The notes under the pieces were generated by a model. That model was given only the letters and a program-made list of their open reading frames with translations, had not been told where the DNA came from and did not search any database. 64,000 bases of DNA from Eleusine coracana subsp. coracana. Lineage: Eukaryota; Streptophyta; Magnoliopsida; Poales; Poaceae. The position numbers and the translations under genes are program-made. The stretch lies in assembly GCA_032690845.1 (NCBI GenBank), contig CM064430.1, positions 52,859,882 to 52,923,881 on the forward strand, read 5' to 3'. Positions 59,193 to 64,000 of the stretch are shown in pieces (position 1 is the first letter of the stretch; every line of letters starts with the position of its first letter).

Positions 59193-59627
59193 GGCTTACT
59201 TCCAATGACTCCTAAGACAGGAACTGAAATTTATGAATTATATATTGTGAAGATACAAGGTACCGGAAAGTGTTTAAATAGTTGTGGATCAAGGATGGAT
59301 GGCCAACGATGGGATGGAGATCTAAAATTATCTCATTTGATTTAGCATGGATTTATTGGATGTATATCTAAATCATTTTCCTCTATGCAAACCCACTTAT
59401 ATTTTGGTAGAAATTGATTGCTTGCATTTATAAACTTGGCATACTTATATATGTTTCAGTTCATTATTAGGAGATAGTGAATTTCATTATTTCAGAGACT
59501 ACATTCAGTGCATTTATGCTGTAACTTCAAATTTATAAATAACTCTCAAACCCATGATACAATAGTGATACCAAGAAATTAACGACTTGAGTTTGCTTTG
59601 CCAGTTTGGGATTCGATCAGATTTTGT
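59193..59627. other. Promoter of cystatin-like copy C and a subtilase 3'-UTR relic
   Basis: The 59193-59410 part is the minus-strand promoter of copy C. At about 59513-59605 the plus strand reads GCTGTAACTTCAAATTTAT... and ATTAACGACTTGAGTTTG, matching the downstream region of the intact subtilase at 56640-56735. A third subtilase copy, or its 3' end, therefore once stood here. Confidence 0.65.
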
Positions 59628-60257
59628 TGGATATTATGGGCCTTAAACCCATATAAATCCTATTAATTCTAAATAAAATCTAGATCCATATTAATGCTAT
59701 AATGATTTAGTCCCACATAAAATTCTTATCATTTATTGTCCCAAGTTATTAGGTGAAATACCAGTATATTCCCTAGAGAAATTGAGAAAGGACAAGGACG
59801 AGCCGAGCCGTGCCGTGCCGTGCCGGGGTGACACTTTCCTTCTTCCTCTCGAGTTGCCTTCTGAGTCCTTCCCGTCCAGGTCCTCTACGCGCATAGAGGG
59901 CAGGGAGAGTAGGCCTCCGGAAGCTTCTCCCGCATGCGACATCTGCTTCGGGTGTGTAGGCGATCAGGTTTTTAGGAAGCATTTTCGCGACTGCTCGCTG
60001 ATCAATCCGCCCCGATAAACTACGACAACTACTTCCAAGAGGCCGTTCGTGGGACTACACTACGCACCTTTTCCTGCATCGACCAAGATCGACTACGTTG
60101 AAAATACTCACAAAAATGACTCGTGAGAATGGAGCCGCCGGTGCCTACGACACAGGTCCCTCCGTGGGATACATCTTTCACCCTCACCGTGTTTATTACT
60201 TATTCTGTATGTTAATTGTTATCACCTTTTTTTGCGTATTTCTAGATTAAATTAATC

Positions 60258-61086
60258 ATGAAAAAGCCTAAATACTCAACAATCCAAAAACTTGATGTTA
60301 GGCAATTTTCTGATAGTGGTTTTGCTGCTGCGCTGAAACCAGATGCTTTTGATGGTGCATTCTATAAGAGGTAGTGTGCTCAAATGATCCTATGGCTTAC
60401 AGCTATGAATTGCTATCAGGCTACAAACAGGAAGCCAGAATAATTCACTCTAGAGGAGGAGAAAAAGTTTAAGATGACTGACAACCTGTTCAGAGGCGCC
60501 GTAATTAGCGCTCTAGCTAATAAGTATGTGGACTCAATACATCAAGTGCACCTCTGCAAAAGAACTATGAGATGCTCTGGATGCCAAGTTTGGTGTTTCT
60601 GATGCCGGAAGTGAGCTGTATGTCATGGAGCAATTTTTTGACTACAAGATGGTTAAGAACTGTCCGGTAGTTGAACAAGCTCATAAAATTCAAGCTCTGG
60701 CTAAGGAACTCGAACAGTTTCCATATGTACTACCTGAGAAGTTCGTGGCAGGCGCTGTTATCGCTAAATTGCCGCCTACTTGGAGGGATTTTGCTACTTC
60801 TCTAAAACACAAGAGACAAGAGTTTAGCATATCTGAACTCATTGGGACCCTTGATGTTGAAGAGAGGGCGAGAGCAAAAGATACATGTGGAAAGGGTGCG
60901 GGAGAGCCTTCTAGTGCCAATACGGTACAGAAGAAAAACTCATATAAAAGGAAGAAGAAGGACAAACAAGAGAAGCCCAAACAAACAACCAATTTTAAGA
61001 AGAAACAAAATAAAGAAGGTGTCTGCTTTGTTTGTAGGAGCTCTGACCATTGGGCAAGCGCGTGCCCAGACCGCAAATTTAAATAG
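60258..61086 (+). pseudogene. copia gag, broken
   Basis: The reading frame starts MKKPKYSTIQKLDVRQFSD and is interrupted by TAG at 60372-60374, TAA at 60441-60443 and a frameshift near 60540. It is open again from 60625 (MEQFFDYKMVKNCPVVEQAH) to TAG at 61084-61086. The gag core of the UBN2 type (EQFPYVLPEKFVAG, LPPTWRDFATSLKHKRQEF) and a CCHC zinc knuckle (CFVCRSSDHWASACPDRK) are visible. Confidence 0.85.
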
Positions 61087-61186
61087 GAAAAGAAATCTGC
61101 AAATAAGGTCATTAGCGAGACTAATAGAGGAACTTCTGGGTATGGTAATCTTCCACCCATTGTTCTTTTAGTCTGTTAATCACCAG

Positions 61187-63890
61187 AGTGGTGGATTGAT
61201 ACTGGGGCTAATGTTCATGTGTGTGCTGATATTTCTTTGTTTTCTTCTTATCAGGCCAGCGTAACAGGAGACTTGATGATGAGAAATGGGTCACATGCGC
61301 GTGTTCTTGATGTTGGTATGGTCATTCTAAAGTTCACTTCAGGGAAAGACGGTGCCATTGAAGCACGTGCAGCATGTCCTCTCTATCAAAAAGAATCTTG
61401 TTAGTGATTCTCAATTGTGTCGAGATGGTTATAAAATTGTCTTTGAGTCTAATAAATGTATACTTTCCAAGTATGTGATATTTGTTGGAAAAGGCTATGA
61501 TTGTGGAGGCTTGTTCCGCCTTTCTTTGCATGACTATGTTTGTAATAAAGTTGTATACAATATCATTATTACGGATGAGTCGAATATTTGGCATTCATGA
61601 CTTTGTCACATTAACTTTGGTTGTATAACACGTCTAGCAAAGTTGAATTTAATCCCAAAATTTAATCTAGTAAAAAATTTTAAATGCCATGCGTGCGTGC
61701 AATCTAAGCAACCTCGCAAGCCTCATAAGGCTGCGGAGGCAAGGAACCTAGAGGTATTAGAACTCGTTCATTCTGATTTATGCGAGATGAATGGCGAATT
61801 GACTAGAGGTGATAAAAAATACTTTATGACTTTATTAGATGACTGTACTAGATACTGCTATGTATTTTTATTGAAATCAAAAGATGAAGCGTTGCAATGT
61901 TTTAAAATCTATAAAGCTAAAGTAGAAAACCAACTTGAGAGAAAAATTAAATGCTTAAGATCCGACCGTGGAGGAGAATATCTTTCTAATGATTTTTCTG
62001 AATTCTATGTGGAACTTGAAATTTTTCATGAGGGTTTAGGGTTTAGGGTTAGGACCAAGTTAGAGACAGCTGGTTTATTTAAGGAATGGTGGGGTGAGGC
62101 AATTTTGACGGCATGTCATGTCCTGAATAGAGTTCCCACAAAGGATAAAGAAATTACACCATTCAAGGAATGGTATAAGAAAAGATTAAATCTTTCATAC
62201 TTGCGCACATGGGGTTGTTTGGCCATGGTGAATGTGCCAATCAACAAGAAGCGCAAACTTGGACCAAAAACTATTGACTGCATTTTCCTGGGTTATGCTA
62301 CAAACAGTGTGGGTTATAGATTTTTAATTGTGAAATCTGGAGTACCAAACGTGTCTGTGGGTACAATCTTAGAGTCCAGAGATGCTACATTTTTCAAGAG
62401 TGAATTTCCCTTTAAAAATGCATATAGCACGTCTAATCATGAATCTTTAATTCCCTATGAGCTCTTCGCTCCGGTAATACAAAATAAGGAACCCCATGTG
62501 CATAATCTTGAGGAGGATGACAATGTAGTCATCCGAAAGGGTAAGAGACAAAGGATAGCCAAATCCTTTGGAAATGACTTTATTGTGTACCTTGTAGATG
62601 ACATACCAAAAACATTGAAGAGGCATATTCCTCTCTTGATGCTGACTCTTGGAAGGAAGCAGTAAGGAACGAGATGGACTCAATCATGTCTAATGGTACT
62701 TGGGAAGTCGTTGAACGCCCTTATGGGTGCAAGCCCATAAGATGCAAATGGGTGTTCAAGAAAAAGCTATAGCCTGATGGTACAATTGAGAGGTACAAGG
62801 CAAGGCTTGTGGTTAAGGGATATTCACAGAAAGAGGGTAAAGATGATTTCGACACCTACTCACCCGTTGCTCATTTGACCATGATTCGAGTATTACTTTC
62901 CTTGGCAGCCTTACATGGTCTTATTTTCCATCAAATGAATGTTAAGACAGCTTTCCTATATAAAGAGTTAGATGAGGAGATCTACATGGATCAGCCTGAT
63001 GACTTTGTAATAAATGGTCAAAAGGGTTTGGTGTGTAAATTGTTAAAATCCCTGTACAGCCTTAAACAAGCTCCTAAGCAATGGCACGAGAAGTTTAAAA
63101 GAACTTTGATATCGTCCGGCTTTGTTGTGAATGAAATTGACAAATGTGTGTATTATCGATATGGTGGGGGAGAGGGAGTCATCCTGTGTCTATATGTTGA
63201 TGATATACTGATATTTGGAACCAACCTTAATATGATTAAGGAGGTAAAGGACTTCTTGTCCAAAAGCTTTGAGATAAAAGATTTGGGAGTAGCAGATGTT
63301 ATTCTTAATATCAAGCTATAAAGAGAAGGTAATGGTGGGGTTACAGTATTACAATCCCACTACGTGGAGAAGGTATTAAGTCATTTTGGGTATAGCGACT
63401 GTAAATCTGCTCACATGCCTTATGATCCTAGCGTGCTATTAAGGAAAAACTGGAAAATCGCAAGGGATCAATTAAGATATTCCCAAATCATTGGTTCGCT
63501 TATGTACTTGGCTAGTGTCACAAGGCCTGACATCTCATTTGCTGTGAGCAAACTGAGCCGGTTGTGTCAAACCTGAGAGAGTAATGCACTATCTTAAGGG
63601 TACTACAAGCTATGGCATTCACTATTCAGGGTACCCAAGAGTACTAGAGGGTTATTGTGATACAAACTGGATATCTGATGCTGATGAGATGTATGCAACG
63701 AGTGGATATATGTTTCTACTTGGAGGTGACACTGTTTCCTGGAAGTCTTGCAAGCAGACCATCTTAACGAGGTCAACTATGGAAGCAGAACTTACGGCTT
63801 TGGATATTACTGACATTAAGGCTGAGTGGCTTCGTGATTTCCTTATGGATCACCGATGGTTGAAAAATCAATACCGTCTATTTCCATGAA
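61187..63890 (+). pseudogene. copia pol (protease, integrase, RT, RNase H), broken
   Basis: Order seen: an aspartic protease active site as WWIDTGANVHVCAD near 61190; a zinc-finger remnant with CHACVQSKQPRKPHK; the integrase core (LVHSDLCEMNGE, CLRSDRGGEYLSN), whose middle is deleted around 62025-62060; the reverse transcriptase (YSPVAHLTMIRVLLSLAALHG, YVDD at 63193-63204); and RNase H (GYCDTNWISDADEMYATSGY, TRSTMEAELTALD). In the RT, the first catalytic Asp position reads NVKTAFL, with Asn for Asp. Stops occur at 61402, 61598, 62770, 63319 and 63574, and frames shift between blocks. The element cannot make an active polyprotein. Confidence 0.85.
62030..62054 (+). repeat. Short plant-telomere-like repeat inside copia integrase
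   Basis: AGGGTTTAGGGTTTAGGGTT followed by AGG is about three units of the plant telomere repeat TTTAGGG. It lies exactly where the integrase core loses part of its usual length, between FHE and ETAGLFKEWWGEAIL. Confidence 0.85.
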
Positions 63891-64000
63891 CTGTGACAAT
63901 CAGACAGTGATAGTCAAGGTGAACAGTTCTAAGGATAACATGAAATCCACAAGGCATATAAAAAGGCGACTAAAATCTATCAGAAAATTGAGGAACTTCG

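Larger units (their letters stand above)
59628..64000 (+). mobile_element. Ty1/copia LTR retrotransposon, degenerate, runs off the window
   Basis: A probable 5' LTR begins TGTTGGATATTATGGGCC at 59628 and extends to about 60216, followed by a decayed primer-binding-like TGTTATCACC. The internal region carries gag (60258-61086) and pol in copia order: protease, integrase, reverse transcriptase, RNase H. Several stops and frameshifts make it non-autonomous. The 3' LTR lies beyond the window, so the insertion age cannot be read from LTR divergence here. Confidence 0.85.

Overview
The window is plant nuclear DNA, almost certainly from a grass (Poaceae). Evidence: spliced genes with short GT-AG introns, GC-rich 5' coding ends typical of grass genes, single-exon GC-rich P450 and subtilase genes, Tourist-like and hAT-like MITEs, and a decayed Ty1/copia element. 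A panicoid grass is a guess; the sequence alone does not fix the species.

Layout. 174-530: a small unrecognised protein. 1345-5925 (+): a ten-exon FYVE-domain gene matching plant FREE1/FYVE1 (ESCRT-associated), with a clean hAT MITE in intron 3. 9951-13223 (+): a seven-exon neprosin-domain putative peptidase. 16801-18357 (-): an intronless CYP89A-type cytochrome P450. 19931-20627: two adjacent Harbinger/Tourist-like MITEs. 21162-26261 (-): a fifteen-exon CMP-sialic-acid-transporter-like nucleotide-sugar transporter. 27690-32173 (-): a twelve-exon glutamyl-tRNA-reductase-binding protein (GluTRBP/PGR7-like, DUF2470) with one GC-AG intron and a tandemly duplicated terminal exon. 34178-34357 (+): a 59-residue arabinogalactan peptide. 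39065-40978 (-): an LRR receptor-like pseudokinase carrying a one-base frameshift. 41000-48000: mostly repeat-derived, with no gene recognised.

48110-59600 is the most unusual part. Three copies of a small secreted cystatin-like gene (two broken, one intact) are interleaved with an intact 777-residue subtilase, a relic of a second subtilase 3' end, a third copy of the subtilase 3'-UTR, and a duplicated subtilase promoter. A protease gene and a putative protease-inhibitor gene appear to have been amplified together.

59628 to the window end is the 5' LTR, gag and most of pol of a degenerate copia retrotransposon. A short plant-telomere-like repeat sits where part of its integrase is missing.

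The genes do not form one pathway. Their functions (endosomal sorting, Golgi sugar transport, plastid tetrapyrrole control, cell-surface glycopeptide, secreted proteases) are those of an ordinary gene-rich grass segment. All exon boundaries were inferred by eye from frame, splice motifs and remembered family similarity. No alignment was run.
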